Shown here piece by piece: positions 1 to 8,574 of a stretch of DNA of 64,000 bases. A model generated the notes under the pieces. The model had not been told where the DNA came from. It saw nothing but the letters and a program-made list of their open reading frames with translations, and searched no databases. Position 1 is the first letter of the stretch. Each line of letters opens with the position of its first letter. A program made the translations under genes and the position numbers. Source of the stretch: Streptococcus mitis bv. 2 str. SK95. Lineage in GTDB: Bacteria > Bacillota > Bacilli > Lactobacillales > Streptococcaceae. The stretch is taken from positions 1-64,000 of the forward strand of contig NZ_AFUB01000055.1 in NCBI RefSeq assembly GCF_000222705.1, read 5' to 3'.

Positions 1-109
1 TCAGTATTATAAAATGTAATATTCTGTGGCTATATTATATTCTATGTTGATTATTATCTTTTATTGACCATATGATAAACTTGAAGAATTAGCGATTATT
101 TGATCATTA

Positions 110-201
110 AAAAATAAGCCGCCTGATTGGGCGACTTTATTTTATAGGGAGATTATTATGAAAAAGTTTTAAGAGTTTAAGTTAAGTTCTTCTTAACTTA
201 T
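110..201 (-). ncRNA. CiaR-controlled small RNA (csRNA family), copy A
   Basis: Read on the minus strand the RNA would start near 201. Hairpin 1 has arms 179-186 and 192-199. Then follows a single-stranded stretch containing CUUUUUCAUAAUAAUCUCCC, complementary to a Shine-Dalgarno plus AUG. The end is a GC-rich terminator (118-135) with a T tract (109-116). This is the architecture of the streptococcal csRNAs (ccn genes), which block translation initiation by pairing. The size, about 92 nt, fits the family. Unlike the other copies, the loop of hairpin 1 lacks ACCTCCT. The short plus-strand ATG here is the mirror of the pairing region and not a gene. Confidence 0.85.
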
Positions 202-207
202 GAGCTT

Positions 208-240
208 AGTATACACCTCCTAGCTTAAATTTTTCTTAAG
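208..240 (-). promoter_or_regulatory. CiaR box and promoter of csRNA A
   Basis: Minus strand CTTAAG-AAAAA-TTTAAG (235-240, 224-229) is the CiaR direct repeat (NTTAAG-N5-WTTAAG). It lies exactly 10 bp upstream of a -10 TATACT (208-213). The same geometry recurs at the three other csRNA loci. Confidence 0.85.
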
Positions 241-434
241 TTTTTTGAGAAATGAAAAGTATAAAATAATATTGTCCACTTGGGTGTACGAAAAAGCACC
301 TCAAATCATCTTAAGTAGCCAATCTGAGTCTAAAACCTAGCTTTTTCTGAAGGTCATTTCAAGCTGACACCTTTTTCCATAGTTTATAGATTGAAACTTT
401 GCCTCATAAGTTACTTTCATAATGCACTTATCTA

Positions 435-1199
435 TCAAATCATATATTCTACACTATAGCTAGCATCTGATAAGATACGAGCCAGAAACTGCTTGGTTCG
501 TTCTTCTTGTGGACGACTAAAGAAATCGTGGGGATTGTTCTCCTCTACGATACGGCCTCCATCCATGAAAATAACGTGGTTAGCGACATCCCTAGCAAAT
601 CCCATCTCATGCGTGACGACCACCATGGTCACACCTTCTCCCGCCAACTGTTTCAGAACATCCAAAACATCTCCAACCAACTCAGGGTCTAGTGCAGATG
701 TTGGTTCATCTAGCAAAATGACCTCGGGCTTGACGGCAATGGCACGCGCAATTCCTATTCGTTGTTGTTGTCCTCCAGATAGTTGTGAAGGGTAGTAGTC
801 CTTATAAGCAAGTAAACCAACTTTTTCCAAGGCAGATTCTGCACGTTTAAGCGCTTCTTCCTTGGGAACTTTACGAGCCACGATTAGGCCTTCTAGAATA
901 TTTTCCAGAGCAGTTTTGTTTGCAAATAGATTGTAGTGTTGGAAAACAAAGGCTGTTTTTTGGCGAATTTCTAGAATGTCTTTCTTGCTTAATTTAGCTA
1001 AGTCATAGGTCTTTCCTGCCAAGGTCAACGTGCCACTGTCAGCTTTTTCTAAGTGGTTGAGGCAACGGAGAAAGGTCGTTTTCCCCGAACCTGATGGTCC
1101 TAAAATAACGACGACATCCCCTTGGTTGACCTGAAGATTGACATCCTCCAGAACCTGCCTCTCACCAAATGTTTTTGCGATATGTTCTACTTGTAACAT
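435..1199 (-). CDS. Polar amino-acid ABC transporter ATPase
   Basis: ATP-hydrolysing subunit of an amino-acid importer of the GlnQ/TcyN class, cytosolic face of the membrane. Walker A GPSGSGKT is at residues 34-41, the signature LSGGQQQR near 140, Walker B VILLDEPT near 160 and the switch VVTHEMG near 195. At 254 aa it has full family length. The start has GGAGGA upstream. It is the last gene of the operon, 9 nt after the permease. The ATPase class indicates an amino acid, possibly a sulfur-containing one, but the substrate cannot be read from the sequence. Confidence 0.93.
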   Translation of the reverse strand: MLQVEHIAKTFGERQVLEDVNLQVNQGDVVVILGPSGSGKTTFLRCLNHLEKADSGTLTLAGKTYDLAKLSKKDILEIRQKTAFVFQHYNLFANKTALENILEGLIVARKVPKEEALKRAESALEKVGLLAYKDYYPSQLSGGQQQRIGIARAIAVKPEVILLDEPTSALDPELVGDVLDVLKQLAGEGVTMVVVTHEMGFARDVANHVIFMDGGRIVEENNPHDFFSRPQEERTKQFLARILSDASYSVEYMI

Positions 1200-1208
1200 C
1201 CTATCCTC

Positions 1209-1931
1209 CTATACAAAACGTGCGCTAGATGCTTTTGCTCTCTTTTCTTTTTTCACATAGCCTTTCTCCAGTAGGAAGAAGCCCCACTGAATCAAACCAC
1301 AGATCAAAATATACTGCAAAAAGATCACAAAATAAGACTCAAAATACTGGTAACCGTAGGACGCTTCCACACGGGCAATAGCAGTGATATCCTTGATAGT
1401 CATAACAAAGACCAGGGAGGTCCCTTTGACGATATTGATCACCAGATTGGCCAAGTTAGGCAAGGCTGAGCGCAAGGCTTGAGGAAAAACAATCCTTAGA
1501 TAGGCCTGGGTCGTAGTCAGTCCAATCGCATGCGCCGCCTCTAGTTGTCCCTTGTCCACCGTCAAAATAGCTGAACGCAAAATCTCCGACAAACTCCCGA
1601 CTGTCATCAAACTATAAATGATAAAGGCATAGTAGAGAGGATCAAGTTTGAAAATATCAAAGTCACTTCCTATGCTTTTGAAAAATTGATTCAGCAGACT
1701 TGGAAACAAACTATAAAAGAAGAGAATCAATAAAATCGGAGGAGTCGCTCGGATAAACGCCAGATAGACCAGAGAAAAACTCCTCACCCCTCGAATCTTG
1801 TAAATCTGCCCCAAGGCTAAAAATAGAGCAGGTAAAAAACTTAAGACCATGGCCACAATCATGATGACCAAGGTGATTGGCACACCTTTCAAGGTCTCCA
1901 GAAAGGTCTTTACAATATAGTCTATGTCCAT
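1209..1931 (-). CDS. Amino-acid ABC transporter permease (second)
   Basis: Membrane subunit of the HisM/GlnP family, 240 aa with about five hydrophobic segments. The cytoplasmic EAA loop that docks the ATPase is visible as EAAHAIGLTTTQ followed by FPQALRSALP. It follows the first permease by only 3 nt, so the two are probably translated together and form a heterodimeric channel. The C-terminus is basic (KKEKRAK). Substrate unknown. Confidence 0.92.
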   Translation of the reverse strand: MDIDYIVKTFLETLKGVPITLVIMIVAMVLSFLPALFLALGQIYKIRGVRSFSLVYLAFIRATPPILLILFFYSLFPSLLNQFFKSIGSDFDIFKLDPLYYAFIIYSLMTVGSLSEILRSAILTVDKGQLEAAHAIGLTTTQAYLRIVFPQALRSALPNLANLVINIVKGTSLVFVMTIKDITAIARVEASYGYQYFESYFVIFLQYILICGLIQWGFFLLEKGYVKKEKRAKASSARFV

Positions 1932-1934
1932 TTC

Positions 1935-2627
1935 TTACCTCCCTTTTGTTTCCAAAGACTTCTCAAGCAAACGACTCAAGCTAGAAATAACCAAAGCAAT
2001 CCCCCAGTAAAGAAGCGCAACTGCCGTATAGGTTTCCAGTGAGTAGTTCCCTAAATTGCGACTGATCAAGAGATTGCCTGCCCCCATAACATCAACGAAA
2101 CCAATCGTATAGGCCAAGGCAGCATCCCGCATGAGATTGAGAACAGCGGTCGTTATATTGGGAAGAGCAACCTGAAAAGCTTGGGGGAAAATGATTCTCC
2201 AAAAGGTCTGACTTGGAGTCAAACCAATACTAAGCCCAGCCTCTGTCTGCCCCTTTGGAATAGCTTGATAGGCCGCCTTGAAAACCTCAGCAACAATAGC
2301 TGCAAACAAGAGAATCATCGTAAGGAGAACAAAAATAGTTTTAGACCAGTTGTTGATATCCAAACCCAGCCACCATTTCAAAAATTCTGGCAAGCCATAA
2401 AAGACTAGAAAAAGCAAGACAATCGGCGGTGTACAACGAAGGGTAAAAATATAACCTTTGGAAATTGCTGCAAAACTCTTGTCTTCTCCTACTTGCGCCC
2501 AGGCCAAGAAACCTCCAAAAAGGGAACCAAGAAGAGTGGTAAAAAAGAGAATGGACAAGGTCATAGGAAGTGCCTGCCATAAGGTCGGCAAAAACTGAAA
2601 GACCTTGGAAAAATCATAAGAAACCAT
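1935..2627 (-). CDS. Amino-acid ABC transporter permease (first)
   Basis: HisQ/HisM-type permease, 230 aa, with about five membrane segments and the EAA motif EAGLSIGLTPSQ ... FPQAFQVALP. It pairs with the adjacent permease (1209-1931) to make the transmembrane channel. It lies 32 nt downstream of the solute-binding protein gene, in the usual binding protein-permease-permease-ATPase order. Confidence 0.92.
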   Translation of the reverse strand: MVSYDFSKVFQFLPTLWQALPMTLSILFFTTLLGSLFGGFLAWAQVGEDKSFAAISKGYIFTLRCTPPIVLLFLVFYGLPEFLKWWLGLDINNWSKTIFVLLTMILLFAAIVAEVFKAAYQAIPKGQTEAGLSIGLTPSQTFWRIIFPQAFQVALPNITTAVLNLMRDAALAYTIGFVDVMGAGNLLISRNLGNYSLETYTAVALLYWGIALVISSLSRLLEKSLETKGR

Positions 2628-2659
2628 GCAAAACCCTTTCTAGTCTTGGAATTTCTGGT

Positions 2660-3538
2660 CTAGTCTTTGTCTACGTAACTAAAGACATCTTCTTTGAAAT
2701 ATTGCTGAGATAGCTTAGCAAGCGTGCCATCTTCTTTCAACTCTTTGATTGCTTTTTCATATTCTTTAGCAAATTTCTCACCCTTTTCATCACGGTGAAT
2801 CAAAGGGTAGGTTGGAATGCCCTTGTATGGGAACCAGCTGAGTTTGTCCGCATATTGGTGGTAAGGGCCATCTTCTGCGGTAACTGCTTTTTCAAAGGAC
2901 AGTTTGATATCAAAGAAGGCGTCATAACGTCCTTCTAAGACCCAGGCATAGGCATCTGCCACTTTAAAGGATTCAGCTGCTGTTAGCTCAATCGGTGCAT
3001 CCTGATGTTTTTCATTGTAGCTGGTGATGACATTCCATTGAGCATTCTGTGGAGAGATGGGAACCAATTTCCCTTTATTCTTAGCAAAGTCATCAATGGT
3101 TTTGTATTTCTGTTCATCTTCTTTTCTGACAGTAAATCCGATGATGCTCGCTCCCACTGGTTCAGATGGAATGACAAACTTTTTAGCTCGTTCATCTGTG
3201 TACCAAGCTCCCTTGGTTCCGATGTCATACTTGCCTGATTCCAAACCAATCAAGAGATCATCATCACTGGTACCCGTATATTCAAATTTATAGTTTGCCA
3301 ACTTCTCATCAACAGCCTTCAAAACAGCTACTTCATAACCATCTGATTCCCCTTTTTCATTGACAAAGTCATAAGGTACATAGTTTTGTGTATGGGCAAC
3401 CTTCAAAGTTATGACTTCAGCAGACGAAGCCGTTTCTCCCTCCTTGGCTGGAGCGCCAGCTAAACTTCTCCCGATAATCGTTGCCCCAATTACTGCAACA
3501 ACTGCTACACCACCGATAATCCATGCTTTTTTACTCAT
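2660..3538 (-). CDS. Amino-acid ABC transporter substrate-binding protein
   Basis: Type II periplasmic-binding-fold protein (SBP_bac_3), 292 aa. It captures the substrate outside the cell and delivers it to the two permeases. The N-terminus is a lysine pair plus a hydrophobic segment (about residues 5-22) followed by a small-residue linker. There is no lipobox cysteine, so it is likely tethered by an uncleaved signal anchor or secreted, unlike most Gram-positive binding proteins. It follows the UroD-like gene by 11 nt with a GGAGAAAAAG ribosome site. Ligand not predictable with confidence. Confidence 0.9.
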   Translation of the reverse strand: MSKKAWIIGGVAVVAVIGATIIGRSLAGAPAKEGETASSAEVITLKVAHTQNYVPYDFVNEKGESDGYEVAVLKAVDEKLANYKFEYTGTSDDDLLIGLESGKYDIGTKGAWYTDERAKKFVIPSEPVGASIIGFTVRKEDEQKYKTIDDFAKNKGKLVPISPQNAQWNVITSYNEKHQDAPIELTAAESFKVADAYAWVLEGRYDAFFDIKLSFEKAVTAEDGPYHQYADKLSWFPYKGIPTYPLIHRDEKGEKFAKEYEKAIKELKEDGTLAKLSQQYFKEDVFSYVDKD

Positions 3539-3549
3539 CTTTTTCTCCT

Positions 3550-4548
3550 TTAGTTTTCAAGCGTTTCTCTCACCCACTGGATACGTTCAACTGCGATATC
3601 ACTTGGAATGGTACAATATGCCCCAAGTACCAAGCCCTGTTCCCCAGCTTCTGCAACTAGTTTCTTTGCCTCAGCCTGAATGGCATCCTTGCTACCAGTA
3701 TACAGCAAGCCTGTCTTGCCATTTTCGAATCCTCCAAGAACCGTACGTCCCTTGAAAATCTCACGACCTTCCTTGAGAGTGATTCCCTCCGGTCCTACAG
3801 CCCAGTTAAAGACTTGGGCTGGATAGTCTGCAAAAAGGTGAATATCATTTCGCGCCCCCTCGTAGCCACAGATATGAAGAACAGTGACGCCACCAACAGC
3901 ACTAGCTGCTTCCAGAACAGTTATCTCGCTTGGTGCAATGACGGCTTGATAAGCTGCTGCCGACACTCGTTGATCTTGGATACTTTGCACGCTGAGGTAG
4001 ATTCCATCTGCACCAGCCTCTTCGATAACAGCTCGACTGAGACTAGCAATATCCTCTGCAATCACATCCAACACCTTCTTCAGAGCTTTAGGATCTTCCA
4101 CCAAAAAATCTGCAATGAGGTCATCCCCACCAGACACTTCCCCAAGCAACCACTTAAGATAGGTCACAGGAGCAAAAATATTGTAAATCGCAACGATATC
4201 TTCTGTAAACTCTTGCTTAATTTTCTTAACCAAGTCCACCTGCTCTTTTATCCAAGCGTGGTCTGGCCCGAGTGGTTGAATGGCCGCCAATTCTTGAAGT
4301 GATTTTCCTTTGGTAATCGCTGGATTTGGATAAGCAAAGTAGCCATCACTCATGAGTTTGATAAAGTCTGGCTGAACTTCTCGGATAAAGCGCTTATGGC
4401 CCTCAATATTCTTCTCGATAATAGCTGGATTTGAGAAACCGTGTAGCCATTCGTCTTCGGATGTGAAATGGTGCCAAAAACCAACTGGCACACGATCAAC
4501 CTTTTCACCTCTAAATGCTTTTAAAACCCATTCTCTTTTTTCTGACAT
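3550..4548 (-). CDS. UroD/MtaA-fold methyltransferase-like protein 1
   Basis: 332 aa, related to uroporphyrinogen decarboxylase (PF01208), but the N-terminal RQAGR motif of true HemE is absent (the equivalent stretch is RVPVGFWHHF). It shows HICG in the second half and a later cysteine in GAYCTIP. That His-x-Cys...Cys pattern is the zinc site of the MtaA/MtbA corrinoid methyltransferase branch. Streptococci make neither heme nor cobalamin by their own pathways, so a thiol or other methyl-transfer role is more likely than decarboxylation. It lies in the operon with a paralogue (4766-5770) and an amino-acid importer, which suggests metabolism of an imported methylated or sulfur compound. Substrate unknown. 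Confidence 0.8.
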   Translation of the reverse strand: MSEKREWVLKAFRGEKVDRVPVGFWHHFTSEDEWLHGFSNPAIIEKNIEGHKRFIREVQPDFIKLMSDGYFAYPNPAITKGKSLQELAAIQPLGPDHAWIKEQVDLVKKIKQEFTEDIVAIYNIFAPVTYLKWLLGEVSGGDDLIADFLVEDPKALKKVLDVIAEDIASLSRAVIEEAGADGIYLSVQSIQDQRVSAAAYQAVIAPSEITVLEAASAVGGVTVLHICGYEGARNDIHLFADYPAQVFNWAVGPEGITLKEGREIFKGRTVLGGFENGKTGLLYTGSKDAIQAEAKKLVAEAGEQGLVLGAYCTIPSDIAVERIQWVRETLEN

Positions 4549-4550
4549 TC

Positions 4551-4754
4551 TTATTCTCCATTTCTTACTTTTTCAACTAATAAACTGCTTGCGATATCAT
4601 TCGAGCGTAGAAAGGGGAGACTGGACTTGGAAAAATCCTGAACTCCACGACATCTCTCTCCATTTTTGCAGTGGCTATTTTTTACGACGCTTATGGCGAC
4701 CAAGGTCAGCAAACCAACAACTGCAATGAAGATGCCCCATCTTTTACTTTTCAT
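4551..4754 (-). CDS. Small single-span membrane protein
   Basis: 67 aa. A strong AAAGGAGGAGC ribosome site precedes the ATG, which is 11 nt after the upstream paralogue's stop. The stop overlaps the GGAGAA ribosome site of the next gene (start at 4548), so it is tightly embedded in the operon. Residues about 7-24 (IFIAVVGLLTLVAISVV) form one membrane helix. A short CKNGERC segment and a hydrophilic tail follow. No family recognised. The placement suggests an accessory peptide of the transporter or of the UroD-like enzymes. Confidence 0.7.
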   Translation of the reverse strand: MKSKRWGIFIAVVGLLTLVAISVVKNSHCKNGERCRGVQDFSKSSLPFLRSNDIASSLLVEKVRNGE

Positions 4755-4765
4755 AGCTCCTCCTT

Positions 4766-5770
4766 TTAGAGAACAGCCGCCTGCCGAATCCAGTCCAACC
4801 TCTCTAAGTCAAAGTCATCTGGAACAGTACAGTCAGCTCCCAGAAGAACGCCTTTACTACCCGCTTCAGCCAGCAACCGTCTTGTTTCATTTTGCAATTC
4901 TGCCTTGGAACCTTGATAAAGCAAACTGTTCTTGCCATTTTCAAATCCACCTAAAACGGGCTTGCCTGGAAACAACTCTCGACCCTGTGTCAAACTAACA
5001 TCCTCATGATGAGTCGCCCAGTTGACAACTTGAGCTGGATAATCCTTAAATATCGTCACATCATTGCTCGCACCTTCAAAACCACAGATATGGAGGATAT
5101 TGGTCCCACCCACCTGATTAGCTGCCTCCAAAACCGCTATATTGCTCGGTTCGATATAGGTTTGGTAGAGTGCTGGTGTGATGCGCTCATCTTGAATTTC
5201 CTGGGTGCTGAGGTAAATCCCGTCAACACCGCCTTGCTGGATGATTTTCTGAGTTAGGATAGCAATATCTCCTGCAATCACATCTAGAATCGCTCTGAAT
5301 TGCTCAGGATTTTCAAGCAATAGGTAGGCTACTTCCTTATCTCCCCGCGAAGTTTCTGTACGGAACCAGCGCTTGAGGTAGGAGATAGGCGAAAAGATAT
5401 TGTAGAAAGAAGCAATATCTTCGGTAAAGGTCTCTCGAATCGCTTGTACCACTTCCACCTGTTGCTGAATCCATGGGTGTTCCTCACCAATCGACTCAAT
5501 AGAAGTCAGCTCCTGAATGCTTACGATCTTAGGACTATAGACATTACTTGGATAGAGGAAAAAACCGTCGCTCATAATTTTGACAAAATCAGGACGAATC
5601 CTTTCCACATAGCTGCGATGCCCATCAACACTTTTTTGAAAGATACGTGGATTATTTAATCCCTGCCCCTTTTCTTCGAGTGTTACAAAATGAAACCAAA
5701 ATCCCACAGGAACTCTTTCCACTTCCTCGCCTCGAATCGCTCTAAAGACCAGATCTCTTTTACTTGTCAT
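4766..5770 (-). CDS. UroD/MtaA-fold methyltransferase-like protein 2
   Basis: 334 aa when started at 5770, which has AAGGAGAAAGGT upstream and aligns with the paralogue's N-terminus (MTSKRDLVF against MSEKREWVL). An in-frame ATG 39 nt earlier (5809) is less likely. It shares with the paralogue PVGFW, HICGFEGASND, YPAQVVNWA, VLGGFENGK and GADCTVP, keeping the zinc-type His-x-Cys...Cys pattern and lacking the HemE RQAGR motif. It is the first gene of the operon. The duplication suggests two methyl acceptors or donors, or a heterodimer. Confidence 0.8.
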   Translation of the reverse strand: MTSKRDLVFRAIRGEEVERVPVGFWFHFVTLEEKGQGLNNPRIFQKSVDGHRSYVERIRPDFVKIMSDGFFLYPSNVYSPKIVSIQELTSIESIGEEHPWIQQQVEVVQAIRETFTEDIASFYNIFSPISYLKRWFRTETSRGDKEVAYLLLENPEQFRAILDVIAGDIAILTQKIIQQGGVDGIYLSTQEIQDERITPALYQTYIEPSNIAVLEAANQVGGTNILHICGFEGASNDVTIFKDYPAQVVNWATHHEDVSLTQGRELFPGKPVLGGFENGKNSLLYQGSKAELQNETRRLLAEAGSKGVLLGADCTVPDDFDLERLDWIRQAAVL

Positions 5771-5867
5771 ACCTTTCTCCTTCCATTTGGATTGAAACCA
5801 TCTTACCACTCCTTTTCCCCTTTTCCCAATATATATTGACTATTGACTTGATTGGAAATTTTTATAT

Positions 5868-5920
5868 CTATAAAGAAAAACACCTTAGAAATCCCTTTAA
5901 ATCAGGTTTTCTAAGGTGTT
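5868..5920 (-). terminator. Intrinsic terminator of glmS
   Basis: Inverted repeat with arms 5878-5891 and 5907-5920 (AACACCTTAGAAA type). On the minus strand it is followed by a T-rich run (TTTTTCTTTAT). It lies about 80 nt past the glmS stop. Confidence 0.8.
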
Positions 5921-5998
5921 TATACTCATTGCTTTCAAATGATGTTCTCTACGATATGAAATTTTTATAAGCTTGATAAGAATTATTTATACTCAGTC

Positions 5999-7807
5999 TT
6001 ATTCCACAGTTACTGACTTAGCAAGGTTACGTGGTTTGTCCACATCAAGGCCACGGTGGAGTGTTGCAAAGTAAGCGACCAATTGCGTTGGTACGACCAT
6101 TGAGATTGGTGAGAGGTAAGGGTGTACGGTCGTCAGAACGATATCGTCTGTATCTTTGGCAACATTTTCTTCTGCGATAGTGAGGACTTTGGCACCACGA
6201 GCAGCTACTTCTTGGATATTTCCACGAGTATGGTTGGCAAGGACTGGATCTGACAAGAGAGCCAAAACAGGTGTTCCTTCTTCAATCAAGGCAATGGTTC
6301 CGTGCTTGAGTTCTCCTGCCGCAAAACCTTCACATTGGATGTAAGAAATCTCTTTGAGTTTGAGACTAGCTTCCATGGCTACATAATAGTCTTGACCACG
6401 TCCGATGTAAAAGGCGTTACGAGTTGTTTCGAGAAGGTCTCGAACCTTGGCATCAATGGTTTCTTTCTCAGAAAGAGTTGATTCGATAGACTGAGCCACG
6501 ATAGACAACTCACGAATCAGATCAAAGGCTTGTGCTTTGGCATTGCCGTTTGCTTCACCGACTGCTTTTGCAAGGAAGGCTAGGGCTGCGATTTGCGCTG
6601 TGTAGGCCTTGGTTGAAGCCACGGCGATTTCAGGCCCTGCATGAAGAAGCATGGTATGGTTGGCTTCACGTGAAAGAGTTGAACCTGGCACGTTTGTCAC
6701 TGTCAAGCTTGGGATGCCCATTTCATTGGCCTTGACCAAAACTTGACGGCTGTCAGCTGTTTCACCAGACTGACTGATAAAGATGAAAAGTGGTTTCTTG
6801 CTGAGAAGTGGCATACCATAGCCCCACTCAGATGAGATTCCAAGTTCCACTGGTGTATCCGTCAATTCTTCCAGCATCTTCTTAGAAGCAAATCCTGCAT
6901 GGTAAGATGTTCCAGCTGCAAGGATGTAGATTCGGTCTGCGTCTTGAACAGCCTTGATGATAGCTGGATCCACGACAACTTGACCAGCCTCATCTGTATA
7001 GGCTTGGATGAGTTTGCGCATAACAGTTGGTTGCTCATCAATTTCCTTGAGCATGTAGTAAGGGTAAGTTCCCTTACCGATATCTGACAAGTCTAGCTCC
7101 GCAGTATAGCTAGCACGCTCACGGCGATTGCCATCATAGTCTTGAACTTCGACGCTATCAGCCTTGACGATTACCAACTCTTGGTCATGGATTTCCATGT
7201 ATTGGTTGGTCTCACGAATCATAGCCATAGCATCTGAGCAGACCATGTTATAGCCTTGTCCAAGACCAATCAAAAGTGGTGATTTATTTTTAGCTACATA
7301 GATGACATCTGGATTTTCAGAGTCAATCAAGGCAAAGGCATAAGAACCACGGATGATGTGAAGAGCTTTTTTGAAGGCTTCGAGAACTGACAAGCCGTCT
7401 TCTTCGACAAATTTTCCAATCAAGTGAACGGCGATTTCCGTATCGGTTTGTCCCTTAAAGTGGTGACCTGCAAGGTATTCTTCCTTGATTTCAAGGTAGT
7501 TTTCAATCACCCCATTGTGCACCAAGACAAAACGTCCAGTCTCAGAGCGATGTGGGTGAGCATTGTCCTCAGTTGGTTTACCATGAGTCGCCCAACGCGT
7601 ATGTCCGATACCAGTTTTTCCCTCAACACCGGTAGTTTTAGCAGACAATTCAGCGATACGGCCAACAGCCTTGACTAGATGATTTTCAGCACCACCTAGA
7701 ACAAAAATTCCCGCAGAATCATAGCCACGGTACTCGAGCTTTTCAAGCCCTTGAATCAAAATATCAGTTGCATTTGTGTTTCCAACAACACCGACAATTC
7801 CACACAT
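5999..7807 (-). CDS. glmS: Glutamine--fructose-6-phosphate aminotransferase
   Basis: Makes glucosamine-6-phosphate from fructose-6-phosphate and glutamine, the first step toward UDP-GlcNAc for peptidoglycan and teichoic acids. The start at 7807 gives MCGIVGVVG, exposing the Cys-1 nucleophile of the glutaminase domain; the 34 upstream in-frame codons are therefore excluded. Two SIS isomerase domains follow (motifs such as [26 protein letters not shown]). The C-terminus is KSVTVE and the length is 602 aa, typical. It is monocistronic between a strong promoter with probable NagR sites and a terminator. No Shine-Dalgarno lies immediately before the ATG (see findings). Confidence 0.97.
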   Translation of the reverse strand: MCGIVGVVGNTNATDILIQGLEKLEYRGYDSAGIFVLGGAENHLVKAVGRIAELSAKTTGVEGKTGIGHTRWATHGKPTEDNAHPHRSETGRFVLVHNGVIENYLEIKEEYLAGHHFKGQTDTEIAVHLIGKFVEEDGLSVLEAFKKALHIIRGSYAFALIDSENPDVIYVAKNKSPLLIGLGQGYNMVCSDAMAMIRETNQYMEIHDQELVIVKADSVEVQDYDGNRRERASYTAELDLSDIGKGTYPYYMLKEIDEQPTVMRKLIQAYTDEAGQVVVDPAIIKAVQDADRIYILAAGTSYHAGFASKKMLEELTDTPVELGISSEWGYGMPLLSKKPLFIFISQSGETADSRQVLVKANEMGIPSLTVTNVPGSTLSREANHTMLLHAGPEIAVASTKAYTAQIAALAFLAKAVGEANGNAKAQAFDLIRELSIVAQSIESTLSEKETIDAKVRDLLETTRNAFYIGRGQDYYVAMEASLKLKEISYIQCEGFAAGELKHGTIALIEEGTPVLALLSDPVLANHTRGNIQEVAARGAKVLTIAEENVAKDTDDIVLTTVHPYLSPISMVVPTQLVAYFATLHRGLDVDKPRNLAKSVTVE

Positions 7808-7843
7808 AGTATATACGACACAGACCAGCTGTGCTTTCCCCTT

Positions 7844-7860
7844 AAATTGGTATAGTCTGA
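7844..7860 (-). promoter_or_regulatory. Probable NagR operator 1 (glmS leader)
   Basis: Plus strand AAATTGGTATAGTCTGA, just downstream of the predicted glmS start of transcription. It resembles the TGGTATAGAC-type sites of streptococcal GntR-family NagR, which controls glmS and nagAB. The core recurs at 7923-7935. Confidence 0.6.
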
Positions 7861-7887
7861 TTTTCCTTTTACAGAACCAGCAAAGAC

Positions 7888-7916
7888 AGTATATACTTGT
7901 TTTTCTCACTTGTCAA
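7888..7916 (-). promoter_or_regulatory. glmS promoter
   Basis: Near-consensus sigma-A promoter on the minus strand: TTGACA (7911-7916), 17 bp spacer, TATACT (7888-7893). This predicts a start near 7881 and a leader of about 74 nt. Confidence 0.9.
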
Positions 7917-7922
7917 GCATAA

Positions 7923-7935
7923 AAATTGGTATAGT
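7923..7935 (-). promoter_or_regulatory. Probable NagR operator 2 (upstream of glmS -35)
   Basis: Plus strand AAATTGGTATAGT, a second copy of the site at 7844, lying just upstream of the -35. Two sites flanking a promoter fit glucosamine-responsive control. The consensus is recalled, not computed. Confidence 0.55.
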
Positions 7936-7973
7936 TTTTAAAAATGCCATCAGAGCAAGATTTCACTTGAGAA

Positions 7974-8002
7974 CTGACAAGTAGGATTCGATTACTTATA
8001 AT
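7974..8002 (+). promoter_or_regulatory. Promoter of the EamA-like gene
   Basis: CTGACA (7974-7979), 17 bp, TATAAT (7997-8002), divergent from glmS. The transcript would begin near 8009, just before the GAGGAGG ribosome site. Confidence 0.75.
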
Positions 8003-8022
8003 AGAGAGAGGAGGTAGTTACC

Positions 8023-8436
8023 ATGTGGTTTTTCTTCGCACTTTTATCTGCTGTCTTTGCAGCCTTAACATCAATTTTAGCCAAGATTGGGATTGAGGGA
8101 GTTCCATCCAATCTAGCAACTGCTATTCGTACGGTCGTCGTCATTCTTATGGCCTGGGCCATAGTTTTCTTGACCAATAGTCAGACTGAGCTTGGCAACA
8201 TCAGCAGAAAAAGTTGGCTCTTTCTCATCCTGTCTGGTTTGGCAACAGGCGCCTCCTGGCTCTGCTACTACAAGGCCTTGCAGATGGGTAATGCGACTGA
8301 GGTATCTGCTGTCGATAAGTTTAGTCTCGTCATTACACTCGTTTTAGCCTTTTTCTTGCTACAGGATGTCCTGACGTTTAAAACAATCATTGGCTGTATC
8401 TTAATTACGATTGGGACCTTGGTGATGATTTTGTAA
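8023..8436 (+). CDS. EamA-family membrane transporter, single-repeat form
   Basis: 137 aa, very hydrophobic, with five predicted membrane segments. This is one EamA repeat (drug/metabolite transporter superfamily) rather than the usual two-repeat 10-helix protein of about 290 aa. Such half-size proteins of about 140 aa are a known class that must dimerise. The ribosome site GAGGAGGTAGTTACC precedes the ATG. It is monocistronic, with its own promoter and terminator. Substrate unknown. Confidence 0.85.
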   Translation: MWFFFALLSAVFAALTSILAKIGIEGVPSNLATAIRTVVVILMAWAIVFLTNSQTELGNISRKSWLFLILSGLATGASWLCYYKALQMGNATEVSAVDKFSLVITLVLAFFLLQDVLTFKTIIGCILITIGTLVMIL

Positions 8437-8461
8437 ACCTCTCCCCCTCCATATATGACCT

Positions 8462-8500
8462 CCCCCAAAAAAGTTAGATAGTTTTTGGGGGTATTTATTA
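8462..8500 (+). terminator. Terminator of the EamA-like gene
   Basis: Perfect hairpin: arms CCCCCAAAAAA (8462-8472) and TTTTTGGGGG (8482-8491), followed by TATTTATT. Confidence 0.85.
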
Positions 8501-8542
8501 CGTCTAAATTTATAAGTACAGGGAATCAGCTTCAAGCGTCTA

Positions 8543-8574
8543 GCAAAAAGGAGAGAACCAAATTGGTTCCCTCC
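8543..8574 (-). terminator. Terminator of the Gtf3-like gene
   Basis: Minus strand hairpin GGAGGGAACCAA/TTTGGTTCTCTCC (8551-8574) followed by TTTTTGC, about 125 nt after the glycosyltransferase stop. Confidence 0.8.

Larger units (their letters stand above)
1..434. other. Non-coding stretch at left end
   Basis: No convincing gene lies here. It holds a CiaR-type promoter and csRNA (described separately, 110-240). Positions 241-434 separate that promoter from the 3' end of the ABC ATPase gene. They contain weak complementarity (two GC-poor arms ending in aaaaagc near 283-345) that might end the ABC operon, but I would not call it a terminator. Confidence 0.6.

Noticed and set aside
157-176. 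Plus-strand ATGAAAAAG mini-ORFs at the csRNA loci, each after GGAGATTATT
   Set aside because: They look like translated starts only because the csRNA on the other strand is complementary to such starts; the frames end after a few codons and differ among copies.
3814-4302. Plus-strand open frame of 162 codons
   Set aside because: Antisense to the UroD-like gene, which has motifs and operon context.
3550-5770. HemE (uroporphyrinogen decarboxylase) for the two UroD-fold proteins
   Set aside because: The RQAGR motif is missing, the zinc-type HICG...C pattern is present, and no other heme genes are seen.
7808-7909. Longer glmS start at 7909
   Set aside because: GlmS needs Cys-1 directly after the initiator Met, and the extension overlaps the promoter.
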